DNA of 64,000 nucleotides, taken from NCBI GenBank assembly GCA_016713565.1, contig JADJOX010000007.1, positions 124,001 through 188,000 on the forward strand. The letters run 5' to 3'. The position numbers were made by a program, and so were the translations under genes. Below, piece by piece: positions 26,968 through 35,466 of the stretch (the stretch's first letter is position 1; every line of letters starts with the position of its first letter). The notes beneath the pieces are model-generated. The model searched no databases. It was not told the origin of the DNA and saw only the letters and a program-made list of their open reading frames with translations. The DNA is from Ignavibacteriota bacterium. Its GTDB lineage: Bacteria > Bacteroidota > Ignavibacteria > Ignavibacteriales > Melioribacteraceae.

Positions 26968-27168
26968 TTAGAAAAAAAGTGAGAAAGAAAAGAATAACAA
27001 CGCAGCAAAATATACAAATCCAAGATAAATTTTTACTTGCTCAATATCAGCCGATTTTACTTTTTCAATATAATTTGAAATTGATTTGGAAGGATTTTCA
27101 TTAACGTATTCATCTAAAATCACACTTGAATTATTTAATTTTTCAATTGCTGAATTTGACTTAATCAT
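26968..27168 (-). CDS. Small hypothetical protein with C-terminal membrane helix
   Basis: A 66-residue frame that I do not recognise. It has a polar, partly helical N-terminal half (about 40 residues) and a single hydrophobic segment at the end (IYLGFVYFAALLFFSFSLFF), so it would be a tail-anchored membrane protein. The ATG at 27168 is chosen because GGGGAGAG lies just before it; the frame is open further upstream without a similar site. It stands alone, facing away from ftsX's upstream genes and followed by a hairpin. The ribosome site and single clear helix support a real gene, but no family assignment can be made. Confidence 0.5.
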   Translation of the reverse strand: MIKSNSAIEKLNNSSVILDEYVNENPSKSISNYIEKVKSADIEQVKIYLGFVYFAALLFFSFSLFF

Positions 27169-27373
27169 TCTCTCCCCGTTGAATTTTCTCCTTGTGTGTC
27201 CATAATTATGCCAGAAAAAGAATTTTGATTTTTGTTTGATTTTTGTGATTTGTATCAAATTGGAATGAAAAAAATCGAATTTAATGTTTCGTTATGAAAC
27301 ACTATAAATGTAGGTTTTTGATTTGAAACACAATATTACACGTAAATAATTCCAAAAACTAAGTAAACATTGT

Positions 27374-28252
27374 TCAGATTCTATTTGATTTATTTACTTT
27401 AAGCGAGACTTTTAATGTCGATAAATAACTTCCTAAAAAGCCCAATACTATTCCAATGGCTGATATTAGCCCAACAATGTAATATGTTTCTTCTTTAATA
27501 AATTGCGCGGCATAGATTTGTACTAAAAATTTTTCAATAATAAAATAAAAGATTATGCAGATTATAGCAGATAAAATTCCCATGAATATTCCATTAAGAA
27601 TAATAGGTATTTTTATAGTGCTTAACTTTGCGCCAACCAACTTCATAGCGGTATATTGATTCAATCTCGAACTTAACAATAATCTATTATTTGAATAAAC
27701 CAAATAAATTGAAAGTAAAACAAGAATAAAAGAAATAATGTAAATAACCTTTTTAGATTCGTTTATATAATTAAGCACTTTTAATGTAAGTGTATAATCA
27801 TATACAACATCTTCAATTCCGTTTATTTTTTTAAGATTATTGATAATCGGTTCTATGGTTGAAGGATTTACACTATCGGCAACCAATTTAACTTGAAACA
27901 TAGCGGGCAGCGGATTTGCTTCCAAAACAGACGAAAAATCTTGTCCGGTTTTTTCTTTCATAATTTTTAAAGCTTCATCTTTGCTTACAAAAGTTTTGGA
28001 GGCAACATATATGTTTTTATCAAGATTGTTTTCAATTTGCTTAATTTGCGTTTCGTTAGAACTATCGCTTACAAACAAGCTGATCTGAATATTATCTTTT
28101 AAATTCGAATTTATAATTTTTGAAAAAATTACCAGACCAATTGAAAATGTAACGAAAACAATTGCTATTGCCGTTGTTGAAATTATCAGCAGAGATGCCA
28201 ATTTTGATTTGAACAAAGAGCTGATTGTTTCTTTAATATAATACCATATCAT
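27374..28252 (-). CDS. ftsX: Cell division protein FtsX (ABC-type permease)
   Basis: Inner-membrane protein of 292 residues. One transmembrane helix near the N-terminus (~20-42), a periplasmic domain of ~120 residues with the FtsX pattern (ISLFVSDSSNETQIKQIE, FVSKDEALKIMKE, NPLPAMFQVKL), then three C-terminal helices with the family segment MKLVGAKLSTIKIPIILNG. FtsEX controls peptidoglycan hydrolases at the division site. The ATPase gene ftsE is not in this window; here ftsX ends a minus-strand group beginning with ybaB-recR, 32 bp after a lipoprotein gene. The arrangement with FtsE elsewhere is common outside proteobacteria. Confidence 0.92.
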   Translation of the reverse strand: MIWYYIKETISSLFKSKLASLLIISTTAIAIVFVTFSIGLVIFSKIINSNLKDNIQISLFVSDSSNETQIKQIENNLDKNIYVASKTFVSKDEALKIMKEKTGQDFSSVLEANPLPAMFQVKLVADSVNPSTIEPIINNLKKINGIEDVVYDYTLTLKVLNYINESKKVIYIISFILVLLSIYLVYSNNRLLLSSRLNQYTAMKLVGAKLSTIKIPIILNGIFMGILSAIICIIFYFIIEKFLVQIYAAQFIKEETYYIVGLISAIGIVLGFLGSYLSTLKVSLKVNKSNRI

Positions 28253-28284
28253 AAAACTTTACCAATTTTTTATAATTAAATTTA

Positions 28285-28797
28285 CTAAAAATTTGATTCA
28301 TCAATCCAAGTTAATATTTTCCACTTATTGTCCTCGGATTTTTGCAATTGAAGATTAACTTTTCCGTCAATAAATTGTATGTCGGTAGGATTAAATGTTA
28401 CAGTTAAATTAAAGCTTCTTGTAACATTGGTTGAATCGGCGGAAATAGCAACAATTCTGTTCCAAATCAAATCAAGTCGTTCTACATTGTTGAATAATCC
28501 GTAAGTTGTTCTCATTTCCAATTCTCTTCCCCACGCGTTATCTATATTGCTTTCATAATCTCTGTATGAAAATGTAAATTCGGGATCCAGCAAACTGCCG
28601 TAAATTGTGGTGTCTTTAAAAGTATAAGCATATTGGAGATTATTAAAGACGCCGTCTATTGTGCTTAAATCGCTGATTAATGCGGATTCGTTGCCAATAT
28701 TTTTGTCAATTTCCGGCGCGAAAGGATTGACGCAGCTTAATATAAATATCTGGCTTGTTAAAAATAAAAAGGCGATATTTTTTTTTGCAAGGATCAA
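28285..28797 (-). CDS. Hypothetical lipoprotein (second of a related pair)
   Basis: A 170-residue protein with a signal peptide and lipobox ILSC (Cys22 from the TTG start). The rest shows no known family motif, but its end, DNKWKILTWIDESNF, matches the style of the preceding lipoprotein (NQWVIVEWIDNKTEDY), and both have an alternating beta pattern that could be an NTF2-like or similar small fold. The start is a TTG overlapping the TGA of the upstream gene, implying translational coupling. It sits between the related lipoprotein and ftsX. Function unknown; outer-membrane location is likely from the lipobox. Confidence 0.8.
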   Translation of the reverse strand: MILAKKNIAFLFLTSQIFILSCVNPFAPEIDKNIGNESALISDLSTIDGVFNNLQYAYTFKDTTIYGSLLDPEFTFSYRDYESNIDNAWGRELEMRTTYGLFNNVERLDLIWNRIVAISADSTNVTRSFNLTVTFNPTDIQFIDGKVNLQLQKSEDNKWKILTWIDESNF

Positions 28798-29381
28798 TAA
28801 AATCTACCTTTTAATTCGCTCCAGCTTGGGTAATCTTCAGTCTTATTATCTATCCACTCAACAATAACCCATTGGTTATTATCATCTAAACGAATATTAA
28901 AAAAAGCATTGCCTTTATAAAAATTCGGGATGTTTTCATTTTCGAACGGCAAAGTAATTGAATAATTATAATTTCTGTTTTCACTTTTTTCGGAAACCGA
29001 ATTTGAAACCAATTGAAGACTTAAAACAATCTGCTCATTTTTTGAAAGACCGTTTATCAAATTTCTGAAGTATGATTTTTCGGAATCCAAATTCCAATCG
29101 GATAGAATATTATATTTTAAAATTGCCTCTGATGAAGGTGTGAATTTAAATTCTAATTTTAGAAATGAACTATCCACAAAATTGCTGATATAATCCTTTT
29201 CAATTTTTTCCGAGAAAGAATTTTTTAGGTTTATAAAAAGCTGATCCGGTGTTGTTGCCGAAATATAACTTGATCTTACCGTTTCGGGATCTTCCGCATT
29301 TCGTGTGGTTAACAGATCACAAGACAAAATAGAAACGGAAAATATGATCAGAAAAATTATTTTTGAAATATTATTATGCAT
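28794..29381 (-). CDS. Hypothetical lipoprotein (first of a related pair)
   Basis: A 195-residue protein with a signal peptide ending SILSC (lipid Cys21). The mature part opens with a polar stretch, contains the segment SYISATTPDQLFINLKNSF that resembles the N-terminal region of small NTF2-like lipoproteins, and ends in NNQWVIVEWIDNKTEDYPSW. Its C-terminus resembles that of the next gene, suggesting that the two arose by duplication. It overlaps the end of the methyltransferase gene by 25 bp and the start of the next lipoprotein gene by 4 bp, so the group is one transcript. Function unknown. Confidence 0.8.
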   Translation of the reverse strand: MHNNISKIIFLIIFSVSILSCDLLTTRNAEDPETVRSSYISATTPDQLFINLKNSFSEKIEKDYISNFVDSSFLKLEFKFTPSSEAILKYNILSDWNLDSEKSYFRNLINGLSKNEQIVLSLQLVSNSVSEKSENRNYNYSITLPFENENIPNFYKGNAFFNIRLDDNNQWVIVEWIDNKTEDYPSWSELKGRFY

Positions 29382-30094
29382 CTTTTTGATTCTTTTTCGT
29401 CAAATTTATTGCCGTTATAATCTCCAAAACTTTTGAAAATTTTAAATCCAATTTGAGAAAAATTCCGCACTAATTCATTATATGAATAAAGTCTTACAGA
29501 TTCTGAAAATTTAACTTCATTATCTTTATGCGAAATTAGTATTTCCTTGTTTACTCTGCCATTTACAATTTTTCTGGATTCTAAAATTCTTTTGCCGTCA
29601 ATATTTTTTTTAGAAAACGGTACAATATTTTTTTGCAAATATTCTTTATTTAAAAAATCCAAAACATAGTAGCCGCTTTCGTTAAGCATTTGAAAAGCAT
29701 GTTTAACAAATTTAAAATTCTCATCGTCCGTTTCAAAATAGCCGAAACTTGTAAACAGATTTGCGACTAAATCAAATTTTTCATCGACAAAAAAATTTCT
29801 TAAATCACTTACAATAAAATTTATTTTAAGATTTTTATCATAAGCACATTGAATTGCGATGCTCAATAAATTTTTGCTTAAATCAAAAGCCGTTACATTG
29901 AACTTATTTTCCGCAAATTTTACCGCATGACGTCCAATTCCGCAAGCAGCGTCGAGAATATTGGAATTTTCCTTAAGACTAATCTGAGATAAAATTAAAT
30001 TAACAATTTGCGCGGCGTCATTTTCATTTCTATGATTGTAAACATCAAGATAATAATTTGATGAAAACCAATCCTTAAACCATTCATTCTGCAT
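29357..30094 (-). CDS. Class I SAM-dependent methyltransferase
   Basis: A 245-residue cytoplasmic protein with a Rossmann-type methyltransferase core. Motif I is NILDAACGIGRHAVKFAE, with VTAFDLSKNLLSIA as the acidic loop, FIVSDLRNFF as motif III and FDLVANLFTSFGYF as motif IV. The substrate cannot be read from the sequence; related proteins are annotated only as methyltransferases. Its start follows the recR stop with no spacing, and its 3' end overlaps the first lipoprotein gene by 25 bp, so it belongs to the ybaB-recR group, although nothing links it to DNA repair. Confidence 0.88.
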   Translation of the reverse strand: MQNEWFKDWFSSNYYLDVYNHRNENDAAQIVNLILSQISLKENSNILDAACGIGRHAVKFAENKFNVTAFDLSKNLLSIAIQCAYDKNLKINFIVSDLRNFFVDEKFDLVANLFTSFGYFETDDENFKFVKHAFQMLNESGYYVLDFLNKEYLQKNIVPFSKKNIDGKRILESRKIVNGRVNKEILISHKDNEVKFSESVRLYSYNELVRNFSQIGFKIFKSFGDYNGNKFDEKESKRCIIIFQK

Positions 30095-30691
30095 TTATAT
30101 TTCAATTCTATTTAAAACGGCGCGACCAATAGTCGCTTCATCCGTAAATTCCAGATCTCCGCCAATTGGTAAACCTCTTGCAAGCCTTGTTATTTTTATA
30201 TTCAGCGGTTTCAGAAGTTTTGCAAGATATAGCGAAGTTGCTTCTCCTTCGGTATCGGGATTAAGCGCCAAAATAATTTCATTAACGTAATTGTTTTTCA
30301 ATCTTTCTACTAATTCTTTTATTTTAAGATTTTCAACACCAACTCCGGAAAGCGGTGAAAGAACTCCGCCTAAAACATGGTAAATTCCGCTAAATTCATT
30401 TGTATTTTCAATCGCTATAATATCGCTAGCATCTTCAACAACACAAATTGTAGATTTATCTCTTTTAGGATTTTGGCAAACCGAACAATATTCTTCGGCA
30501 GAAAGATTAAAGCACGTTTTACAAAATTTGATTTTGTCCTTTAAATCCGAAAGCGCTTTAATTAAATCTTCAATTTCTTTCTTATCTTTTTTAACAAGAT
30601 GAAGCGCCAATCTTTGGGCGCTTTTTTTACCAATAGACGGAAGTTTGTTCAACTCATCAATCAATACTCTAATTGGTTCTGCAATTTCCAA
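30095..30691 (-). CDS. recR: Recombination protein RecR
   Basis: A 198-residue DNA-repair protein that acts with RecF and RecO to load RecA at gaps. It shows the N-terminal helix-hairpin-helix (NKLPSIGKKSAQRLALHL), the zinc site Cys57, Cys60, Cys69, Cys72 (FCKTCFNLSAEEYCSVCQ), the Toprim domain (ICVVEDASDIIAIE, ALNPDTEGEAT) and the C-terminal LARGLPIGGDLEFTDEATI motif. Length is normal. The start is TTG at 30691, one base past the ybaB stop region, showing tight coupling with ybaB, as in many bacteria where dnaX-ybaB-recR are linked; dnaX is absent here. Confidence 0.97.
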   Translation of the reverse strand: MEIAEPIRVLIDELNKLPSIGKKSAQRLALHLVKKDKKEIEDLIKALSDLKDKIKFCKTCFNLSAEEYCSVCQNPKRDKSTICVVEDASDIIAIENTNEFSGIYHVLGGVLSPLSGVGVENLKIKELVERLKNNYVNEIILALNPDTEGEATSLYLAKLLKPLNIKITRLARGLPIGGDLEFTDEATIGRAVLNRIEI

Positions 30692-30692
30692 A

Positions 30693-31019
30693 TTAAAATC
30701 CCGGAATATTTAAACCTGGAGGAATCATTCCTTTTGTAATATTTGCCATATCTTCTTCAGCCATTTTTCCGGCGGATTCCAAAGCTTTATTTACGGCGGC
30801 AACAATTAAATCTTCCAGCATTTCTTTATCGCCGGATTTTGCAATTTCATCATCTATTTGTAAGGAAACCAATTCTTTTTGACCGTTGCAGGTTGCTTTT
30901 ACCATTCCGCCGCCGCTTTCCGCGGTTACGGTTTTATTTGCCAAATTTTCCTGCGCTTTCTGCATTTCTGCTTGCATTTTCTGGATTTGTTTCATCATTC
31001 CAGCCATATTTCCTTTCAT
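30693..31019 (-). CDS. YbaB/EbfC family nucleoid-associated protein
   Basis: A 108-residue DNA-binding protein of the YbaB/EbfC family. It has an N-terminal coiled helix rich in Met and Gln (MMKQIQKMQAEMQKAQENL), the central beta sheet (VTAESGGGMVKATCNGQKEL) and the C-terminal helix with MLEDLIVAAVNKALESA. Family members bind DNA as dimers and help organise the nucleoid. The ATG follows GGAGG at a good distance. It is the first gene of the minus-strand group with recR and faces psd across a 112-bp gap that must hold both promoters. Confidence 0.95.
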   Translation of the reverse strand: MKGNMAGMMKQIQKMQAEMQKAQENLANKTVTAESGGGMVKATCNGQKELVSLQIDDEIAKSGDKEMLEDLIVAAVNKALESAGKMAEEDMANITKGMIPPGLNIPGF

Positions 31020-31131
31020 TAAACCTCCAAAATTTATTTCTTTTCAAAGTTCTTATTTGCAAAATTAAATTTAATGAAATTCTTGTATTAATATATTACT
31101 TTTGTTTTTTCAATTTTTTTGAATTACAAAC

Positions 31132-31779
31132 ATGCTAACAAAGTACGGATATCCAACAATAGGAATTTCGGCATTTATTTCTTTTTTGCTGATTCTTTTC
31201 TCAATTTTTGCAGAAACTAACATTATCCGTTTTCCCTTATTTTTTTTGGGACTTTTTATTTTAATATTTACTTTAAATTTTTTCAGAGATCCGGATAGAA
31301 CAACTCCAAAAATTGAAAATATTGTTGTTTCTCCCGCTGACGGAAAAATACTACTTATTAAAAATGTAATGGAAAAAAGATTTCTAAACGAGGAAGCAAC
31401 TCAAATTTCAATATTTATGTCTCCTTTAAATGTTCATGTAAATAGAATCCCTATTGATGGAAAAGTTGATTTTTTAAAATATATAAAAGGCGAATATCTA
31501 GTTGCTTATCATGATAAAGCAGATGAACGAAACGAAAGGACCGAAATAGGTATTACATCAAAATTCGGTAAAGTATTATTTACGCAAGTCGCCGGAATGG
31601 TTGCCAGAAGAATTGTTTATGAATTAAATATTGGCGATAGTGTTAAAGCCGGTGAAAGATTTGGAATGATAAAGTTCGGCAGCAGAGTTGACGTTATTGT
31701 TCCAAAAAGCTGGAGAATTTTAGTTAATGAGGGTGATATTACTAGAGCTGGTGAAACAATTTTGTTTGAGATAAATTAA
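31132..31779 (+). CDS. psd: Phosphatidylserine decarboxylase
   Basis: Short-type (about 215 residues) phosphatidylserine decarboxylase, which makes phosphatidylethanolamine in the inner membrane. Two hydrophobic N-terminal segments precede FFRDPDRTTP, VVSPADGKIL, IFMSPLNVHVNRIP and the self-cleavage site KFGSRVDVIVP, where Gly183-Ser184 is cut to form the pyruvoyl group on Ser184. It is followed after 2 bp by pssA, so the two steps from CDP-diacylglycerol to phosphatidylethanolamine are cotranscribed. Confidence 0.96.
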   Translation: MLTKYGYPTIGISAFISFLLILFSIFAETNIIRFPLFFLGLFILIFTLNFFRDPDRTTPKIENIVVSPADGKILLIKNVMEKRFLNEEATQISIFMSPLNVHVNRIPIDGKVDFLKYIKGEYLVAYHDKADERNERTEIGITSKFGKVLFTQVAGMVARRIVYELNIGDSVKAGERFGMIKFGSRVDVIVPKSWRILVNEGDITRAGETILFEIN

Positions 31780-31781
31780 AA

Positions 31782-32480
31782 ATGAAAAAATCTTATATTC
31801 CTAATTCAATTACTGCTTTAAGTCTTTTAAGCGGATTTTTATCAATAATTTTCACCAGTAAAGGGGATTTTCAATTAGCCGCAGTAATGATATTTGCCGC
31901 GGCAATTTTCGATTTGATCGATGGTATTGTAGCCCGCTTACTAAAAACTTCAAGCCAATTTGGCGTTGAATTGGATTCACTCGCGGATATTGTAAGTTTC
32001 GGTGCGGCTCCGGCGTTTTTAATTTTTAGTTTTCATTTTTATAAACTGAATGGTATAGGAATAATTATAAGCTCATTTTTATTGATCTTCGGAGCTTTAA
32101 GATTGGCAAGATTCAATTCGCAAATTGAAGATTTGGAAACAAAAAGCGATTTTAAAGGTTTACCGATTCCGCTCTCCGCAATTACTGTTGCAATATTTGT
32201 TTATTATGTTTATAACAACGGAGAATTTATTAAACCTTTATTTTATGTTTCTATTCCCTTAGTTTTTGTTCTTTCGTTTTTAATGATAAGCAATATAAAA
32301 TATTCGGCATTTCCCAAGCTTAACAAAACAACATTAAAAGGGAAACCTTATTATTTAGTTTTGGCAATTATTGGTTTAGTTCTAACGTTTTTAACAGATG
32401 GAACTGCTTTATTTTATATAATATTGGGTATTGTTTTATTTGGAATAATAAGACATATTGCAAAAAAAATTCTAAAATAA
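31782..32480 (+). CDS. pssA: CDP-diacylglycerol-serine O-phosphatidyltransferase
   Basis: Membrane enzyme of 232 residues making phosphatidylserine from CDP-diacylglycerol and serine. The CDP-alcohol phosphatidyltransferase signature is complete: Asp47-Gly48, Ala51-Arg52, Gly61, Asp65 and Asp69 in DLIDGIVARLLKTSSQFG followed by VELDSLAD. The N-terminal YIPNSITALSLLSGFLSI segment and six or more hydrophobic helices are typical. It lies 2 bp after psd, its pathway partner. Confidence 0.96.
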   Translation: MKKSYIPNSITALSLLSGFLSIIFTSKGDFQLAAVMIFAAAIFDLIDGIVARLLKTSSQFGVELDSLADIVSFGAAPAFLIFSFHFYKLNGIGIIISSFLLIFGALRLARFNSQIEDLETKSDFKGLPIPLSAITVAIFVYYVYNNGEFIKPLFYVSIPLVFVLSFLMISNIKYSAFPKLNKTTLKGKPYYLVLAIIGLVLTFLTDGTALFYIILGIVLFGIIRHIAKKILK

Positions 32481-32515
32481 ATATTTCACTTTTTTAAAAC
32501 ATAATTGAGATCAAA

Positions 32516-32773
32516 TTGTATAAAGCAACAGTAATTATTAGAACAAGAAAAGATATTCTTGATCCTCAGGGCAAAGCCGCCGAACAAGGCGCAAAACTTT
32601 TAGGATTTTCAAATGTATCAAAGACAAGAATTGGCAAATATGTTGAGTTTTTTGTAAATACAAACGATAGAAATTTGGCCGAAAATGAAATTAAAGAATA
32701 TTCGGAAAAATTATTGAGCAATCCTATAATGGAAGATTTTGAATTTAAAATTGAAGAAGTAAATGAAGCCTAA
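32516..32773 (+). CDS. purS: Phosphoribosylformylglycinamidine synthase subunit PurS
   Basis: An 85-residue subunit of the three-part FGAM synthase (PurS-PurQ-PurL) in purine synthesis. It matches PurS by KATVIIRTRKDILDPQGKAA, VSKTRIGKYVEFFV and the C-terminal SNPIMEDFEFKIEEV. The start is TTG at 32516, with GAGA just upstream; no ATG fits the conserved N-terminus. It overlaps purQ by 11 bp. The large subunit gene purL is not in this window. Confidence 0.95.
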   Translation: MYKATVIIRTRKDILDPQGKAAEQGAKLLGFSNVSKTRIGKYVEFFVNTNDRNLAENEIKEYSEKLLSNPIMEDFEFKIEEVNEA

Positions 32774-33455
32774 ATTTGGAGTTGTAGAATTTCCCGGGTC
32801 AAATTGTGATCACGATGCGTATTTTGCCGTTAAAAAAGTTTTGGGTTATGATGCCGAATTTTTGTGGCATAAAGAAAAAGAATTAAAAAATTCCGATGTA
32901 ATTATTCTTCCCGGCGGATTTTCTTACGGTGATTATTTAAGAACCGGAGCAATCGCGCGTTTTTCGCCAATAATGGAATCTGTAATTTCCTTTGCAAATA
33001 AAGGCGGAATTGTAATTGGAATTTGTAACGGATTTCAAGTATTATTGGAAGCCGGTCTGCTGCCCGGTGTAATGATTAAAAATGAATCTTTAAAATTTGT
33101 CTGTAAAGACGTTTACTTAAAAGTTGCGAATAAAAATTCAATTTTTACAAATCAAATTGATAAAGATGTTATTAAAGTTCCAATCGCTCACGGTGAAGGT
33201 AATTATTTTGCCGACGAGAAAACATTGAATTCATTAAAAGAAAATGGTCAAATAATTTTTGAATATGTAAATGAGTATGGATTTGCAGATGAAAACTCAA
33301 ATCCAAATGGTTCAAAACTCAATATTGCCGGAATTTCAAACAAGAACGGAAATGTACTTGGTATGATGCCTCATCCGGAAAGAGCTTGCGAATCAATATT
33401 AAATAATACAGACGGACAATTAATTTTTAAATCGATTGTCAATAAATTAAAATAA
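32763..33455 (+). CDS. purQ: Phosphoribosylformylglycinamidine synthase subunit PurQ (glutaminase)
   Basis: A 230-residue class I glutamine amidotransferase that supplies ammonia to FGAM synthase. It starts FGVVEFPGSNCDHDAYFAV, has ILPGGFSYGDYLRTGAIA, nucleophile Cys88 in VIGICNGFQVLLEAGLLPG, and the His/Glu pair in GMMPHPERACE. The length is normal. Translational overlap with purS supports joint expression. Confidence 0.97.
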   Translation: MKPKFGVVEFPGSNCDHDAYFAVKKVLGYDAEFLWHKEKELKNSDVIILPGGFSYGDYLRTGAIARFSPIMESVISFANKGGIVIGICNGFQVLLEAGLLPGVMIKNESLKFVCKDVYLKVANKNSIFTNQIDKDVIKVPIAHGEGNYFADEKTLNSLKENGQIIFEYVNEYGFADENSNPNGSKLNIAGISNKNGNVLGMMPHPERACESILNNTDGQLIFKSIVNKLK

Positions 33456-33469
33456 AAATTGAGGTAATT

Positions 33470-33658
33470 ATGTTTGGAAGCTTAGGCGCAACAGAGATCA
33501 TTTTAATTATAGTTGCAATAATTCTTTTATTCGGCGCTAAGAAAATTCCTGAGCTTGCACAAGGCGTAGGCAAAGGTATGAAAGAATTTAAGAAAGCAAT
33601 TAAAGAAGTTGAAGACGATATTAAAGATGTAAAAGACGATGTTAATTCTAAAAAATAA
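33470..33658 (+). CDS. tatA: Sec-independent protein translocase TatA
   Basis: A 62-residue membrane protein with the TatA layout: short N-terminus, one hydrophobic helix (TEIILIIVAIILLFG), the FG-AKKIPEL hinge, an amphipathic helix (LAQGVGKGMKEFKKA) and a charged tail. It forms the pore part of the twin-arginine export system; tatC is not in the window. A GAGG site precedes the ATG. It lies between purQ and gatA. Confidence 0.95.
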   Translation: MFGSLGATEIILIIVAIILLFGAKKIPELAQGVGKGMKEFKKAIKEVEDDIKDVKDDVNSKK

Positions 33659-33673
33659 TTAGGATTACTAATA

Positions 33674-35080
33674 TTGTCTATATATAAAAATCATTCGGAA
33701 AAGTTAGAATTAATTAAATCCGGAAAATTATCGCTTTTAGAAAATGTTGAATTTTTCCTAAATCAAATTGAGCAGAACAAAGATTTAAATGCTTTCAATT
33801 TTATTTTTGAAGATTGCGTAAATTCAGCTGAGTTAATACAAAGCAAAATAAAAAATGGCACTGCGGGTAAACTTGCGGGAATGGTAATTGCCGTTAAAGA
33901 TGTTTTGGCAATAAAAGATAAACCGCTTACATGCTCATCAAAAATTTTAAGTAATTTTGAATCTTTATATACAGCAACCGCAATTCAGAAACTGATAAAT
34001 GAAGACGCGATTATTATTGGAAAAACAAATTGCGATGAATTCGCTATGGGTTCATCCAATGAAAATTCATACTTCGGACCAGTAAAAAATCCTGTTAATA
34101 AAAATTATGTAACCGGTGGATCGAGCGGCGGATCGGCAGCGGCAGTTGCGGCAAATTTATGCGATGTCGCAATTGGAACTGACACCGGTGGTTCAATTCG
34201 TCAACCTGCCGCATTTTGCGGAATTTTTGGGATGAAACCAAGTTATGGAAGAGTTTCAAGATTTGGATTGAATGCGTTTGCCTCTTCTTTTGATTCAATT
34301 GGTACATTTGCAAAAAATATATACGACATCGCACTAGTGCACGAAGTTCTTTCAGGTTTTGATAATAATGATTCAACTTCTGAAAATGTTACAGTTCCTG
34401 AATATTCTTCATTAAAAAAAGATATAGAAAATATTAAAATTGGAATTCCTAAGGAGTATTTTGCTGAAGGTTTGAATGAGGAAGTAAAATCTGCGATTGA
34501 TAAAAAAATTGAGCTCATCAAATCCAAAGGAATTGAAATTGTAGAAATAAATTTACCAATGACGGAATTTTCAATCGCCACTTATTATATTTTAACAACT
34601 GCCGAAGCATCATCAAACTTGGCAAGATTTGACGGTGCACGTTACGGTTACAGAACTCAGCAGAAAGTCGGACTTAAAGAAATGTATACCAAATCCAGAT
34701 CGGAAGGATTCGGTACGGAAGTTAAACGCAGAATTATGCTCGGCACTTATGTATTATCCGCCGGATATTACGACGCTTATTATCGCAAAGCGCAAAAAGT
34801 AAGAAGACTAATAAAAGAAGATTTTGAAAACGCATTTAAAGAAGTTGATTTAATCTTAACGCCTACTTCACCCACAACCGCTTTTAAAATTGGCGAAAAG
34901 TCCAGTGATCCTTTGGAAATGTATTTAAGCGATATTTACACTACTTCGGCAAATTTAGCCGGTATTCCCGGTTTAAATATTCCGGTTGGTTTCGATAATA
35001 ACGGACTGCCGATTGGAATGCAATTAATGGCAAATCAATTTGAAGAAGATTTATTATTGAGTTTCGCAAACACAATTTAA
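33674..35080 (+). CDS. gatA: Asp/Glu-tRNA amidotransferase subunit A
   Basis: A 468-residue amidase that releases ammonia from glutamine to convert Glu-tRNA(Gln) or Asp-tRNA(Asn) in the GatCAB complex. The Ser-cis-Ser-Lys triad is Lys75 (VIAVKDVLAI), Ser150 (TGGSSGGSAAAVAA) and Ser174 (GTDTGGSIRQPAAFCG), with the same spacing as in characterised GatA proteins. The start is TTG. The protein ends at LLLSFANTI, about 10-20 residues shorter than many homologues; this is outside the active site. gatB and gatC are not here. Confidence 0.96.
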   Translation: MSIYKNHSEKLELIKSGKLSLLENVEFFLNQIEQNKDLNAFNFIFEDCVNSAELIQSKIKNGTAGKLAGMVIAVKDVLAIKDKPLTCSSKILSNFESLYTATAIQKLINEDAIIIGKTNCDEFAMGSSNENSYFGPVKNPVNKNYVTGGSSGGSAAAVAANLCDVAIGTDTGGSIRQPAAFCGIFGMKPSYGRVSRFGLNAFASSFDSIGTFAKNIYDIALVHEVLSGFDNNDSTSENVTVPEYSSLKKDIENIKIGIPKEYFAEGLNEEVKSAIDKKIELIKSKGIEIVEINLPMTEFSIATYYILTTAEASSNLARFDGARYGYRTQQKVGLKEMYTKSRSEGFGTEVKRRIMLGTYVLSAGYYDAYYRKAQKVRRLIKEDFENAFKEVDLILTPTSPTTAFKIGEKSSDPLEMYLSDIYTTSANLAGIPGLNIPVGFDNNGLPIGMQLMANQFEEDLLLSFANTI

Positions 35081-35135
35081 TATTTAGCTTCTCAAATTTT
35101 ACTGGAATTAAAAATTATAAGGAAGTAATTAACAT

Positions 35136-35330
35136 ATGTCTGATTTACATAAATGTATAAACTGCCAAAGAGATGAAACGATAATTCCACTTGTTTCAAT
35201 AAGATTTTCACAAATACCAACATGGATTTGCACACAATGTTTGCCTACATTAATACATGATCCCGCGAGATTGGAATCAAAATTCAGAAATATGGATGTA
35301 GAAAATCCCGTAAAACCAAAACTAAATTAG
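35136..35330 (+). CDS. Small protein with two CxxC pairs (zinc-ribbon-like)
   Basis: A 64-residue protein that I cannot assign to a named family. Two Cys pairs, CINC near residue 8 and CTQC near residue 32, are spaced as in a zinc ribbon, followed by a LIHDPARLESKF helix. A GGAAG site lies 11 bases before the ATG. It follows gatA by 55 bp in the same direction and is the last gene of the plus-strand group; a hairpin repeat comes right after its stop codon. Confidence 0.78.
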   Translation: MSDLHKCINCQRDETIIPLVSIRFSQIPTWICTQCLPTLIHDPARLESKFRNMDVENPVKPKLN

Positions 35331-35421
35331 AAAAATGAAACCTCCGAGGTTTTTAAAACCTCGGAGGTTTATTCATTCTACTTTAACAAAATTAACTTAG
35401 TGAATTTTTCAAATTGTTTAT
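35331..35421 (-). repeat. Partial copy of the T9SS-tail/hairpin repeat
   Basis: Contains the hairpin AAACCTCCGAGGTTT...AAACCTCGGAGGTTT (35338-35370) and, on its high-coordinate side, a remnant of a T9SS gene tail: the minus strand at 35421-35378 reads NKQFEKFTKLILLK-stop, matching the NKHFEKSAKLILLK end of the propeller protein. It is not attached to an open gene, so it is leftover sequence downstream of the 136-residue lipoprotein gene. Confidence 0.75.
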
Positions 35422-35466
35422 TTTTAATGTAGCATTTATTAAGATGTTTTGGAATTTGCTTTTAAT

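Noticed and set aside
26922..27104. 60-residue plus-strand frame after tRNA-Gln
   Set aside because: It overlaps the terminator hairpin and is antisense to the better supported small membrane protein gene.
27374..28252. FtsX as permease of a nutrient or antibiotic exporter
   Set aside because: The arrangement of one helix, periplasmic domain and three helices, with FtsX-specific segments, identifies division FtsX rather than a MacB-type exporter.
30743..31138. 131-residue plus-strand frame opposite ybaB
   Set aside because: It is an antisense shadow of ybaB, rich in Arg, Phe and Leu, without a ribosome site.
35041..35130. Frameshift at the end of gatA
   Set aside because: The protein is somewhat short, but the reading frames beyond the stop do not continue with recognisable GatA sequence, so the natural end is accepted.
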